Translations under genes and position numbers: made by a program
Assembly (NCBI RefSeq): GCF_003261055.1
Contig: NZ_CP030073.1
Coordinates: 3,782,001-3,846,000 of the forward strand
DNA: 64,000 nucleotides
Direction of reading: 5' to 3'
Source of the DNA: Streptomyces cadmiisoli
GTDB lineage: Bacteria > Actinomycetota > Actinomycetes > Streptomycetales > Streptomycetaceae
Part shown: one piece after another, positions 63,790 to 64,000 of the stretch
Position numbering within the stretch: the stretch's first letter is position 1
How the letters are laid out: the number at the start of each line of letters is the position of its first letter
Notes under the pieces: generated by a model
The model's input: only the letters and a program-made list of their open reading frames with translations
What the model was told of the DNA's origin: nothing
Database searches by the model: none

Positions 63790-64000
63790 CCGAGCCGTAC
63801 GCCGTACCGGTGCCCAAGGGGTACCGGGTGGGGTCCTGGGAGGTGCGGGCGCCGATCGCCACGGGTGCCTTCGGCAGCGTCTACGAGGCCCGGCGCACCG
63901 ACCCCCGGGAGGACCTGCCGCGCACCGCCGCCCTGAAGTTCCTGCCGACCGGCACCAACACCCCCCGCCATCTGTCCCACCTGCGGGAACTGGTCGACCG
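63786..64000 (+). CDS. Ser/Thr protein kinase, N-terminal part (cut by the window end)
   Basis: GTG start 63786, coupled to the FHA gene. The visible 71 residues contain the glycine-rich loop IATGAFGSVYEARR and the ATP-binding lysine in AALKFLP, in an STK-type fold. The catalytic loop and the C-terminal part lie beyond the window. With the FHA protein it forms a signalling pair, a frequent arrangement in Streptomyces. Confidence 0.88.
   Translation, partial: MTEPYAVPVPKGYRVGSWEVRAPIATGAFGSVYEARRTDPREDLPRTAALKFLPTGTNTPRHLSHLRELVD

Overview
The window is GC-rich (roughly 70% or more by eye), with codons almost always ending in G or C, many GTG starts, and sparse Shine-Dalgarno sites of the GGAGG type. 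The gene content (several ECF sigma factors, many membrane or secreted proteins of unknown function, an FHA/kinase pair, a DUF2690 HTH protein, two-domain betaine permeases) points to a Streptomyces chromosome arm-proximal or core region. From memory, the order sdhCDAB - DD-carboxypeptidase - trpS - glyA - betaine operon - mdh - folD resembles the S. coelicolor SCO482x-SCO487x region; this is recollection, not a comparison I could run.

Layout. 0-6 kb: membrane acyltransferase, TylF-like methyltransferase, LysE exporter, a stand-alone acyl-CoA mutase large subunit and a lipoprotein L,D-transpeptidase. 6-10 kb: two tandem, paralogous ECF sigma factor/membrane protein modules. 10-17 kb: a secreted PGRP-type amidase with a seven-repeat FG-GAP region, three small unknown proteins, a GH20 hexosaminidase and an OHCU-decarboxylase-like protein. 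17-20.6 kb: the succinate dehydrogenase operon ending in a perfect 17-bp hairpin. 20.6-23.3 kb: a DUF4132 protein translationally coupled to a small protein that looks ubiquitin-like and ends in Gly-Gly; this is the most interesting locus in the window. 23.6-30.3 kb: VOC protein, TetR, MMPL transporter with a C-terminal carboxypeptidase-regulatory-like domain, a divergent two-component system, and a frameshifted RsbW-like pseudogene. 30.3-36 kb: metallophosphoesterase, small membrane protein, DD-carboxypeptidase, YihY protein, DprE2-like reductase followed by a 78-bp MITE-like element, and a 2H phosphoesterase.

36-44.4 kb: trpS, a third ECF sigma factor with a membrane protein and a secreted protein, glyA preceded by a ZTP (pfl) riboswitch, an ornithine aminotransferase, and a YgiC/YgiB-like pair. 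44.5-52.4 kb: a PEP mutase/isocitrate lyase family protein, then an overlapping five-gene operon that makes and imports glycine betaine (aldehyde dehydrogenase, choline-oxidase-like flavoprotein, ABC ATPase, double permease, binding protein). 52.5-55.6 kb: an uncharacterised three-gene membrane cluster, two members of which share a short motif. 55.8-64 kb: a MarR-GNAT fusion gene behind a perfect palindrome, an L7/L12-like small protein, malate dehydrogenase, a DUF2690 HTH/membrane protein, the folD-DUF3017 pair, a membrane protein, and an FHA protein overlapping a Ser/Thr kinase cut by the window end.

Functionally the window mixes central metabolism (sdh, mdh, folD, glyA, rocD), cell-envelope remodelling (amidase, L,D-transpeptidase, DD-carboxypeptidase, hexosaminidase, DprE2-like), osmoprotection (betaine operon) and envelope/stress signalling (three ECF modules, a two-component system, FHA/kinase). 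I saw no tRNA or rRNA gene, no CRISPR array, no complete insertion sequence and no prophage. The only mobile-element trace is the MITE-like element at 35.2 kb.
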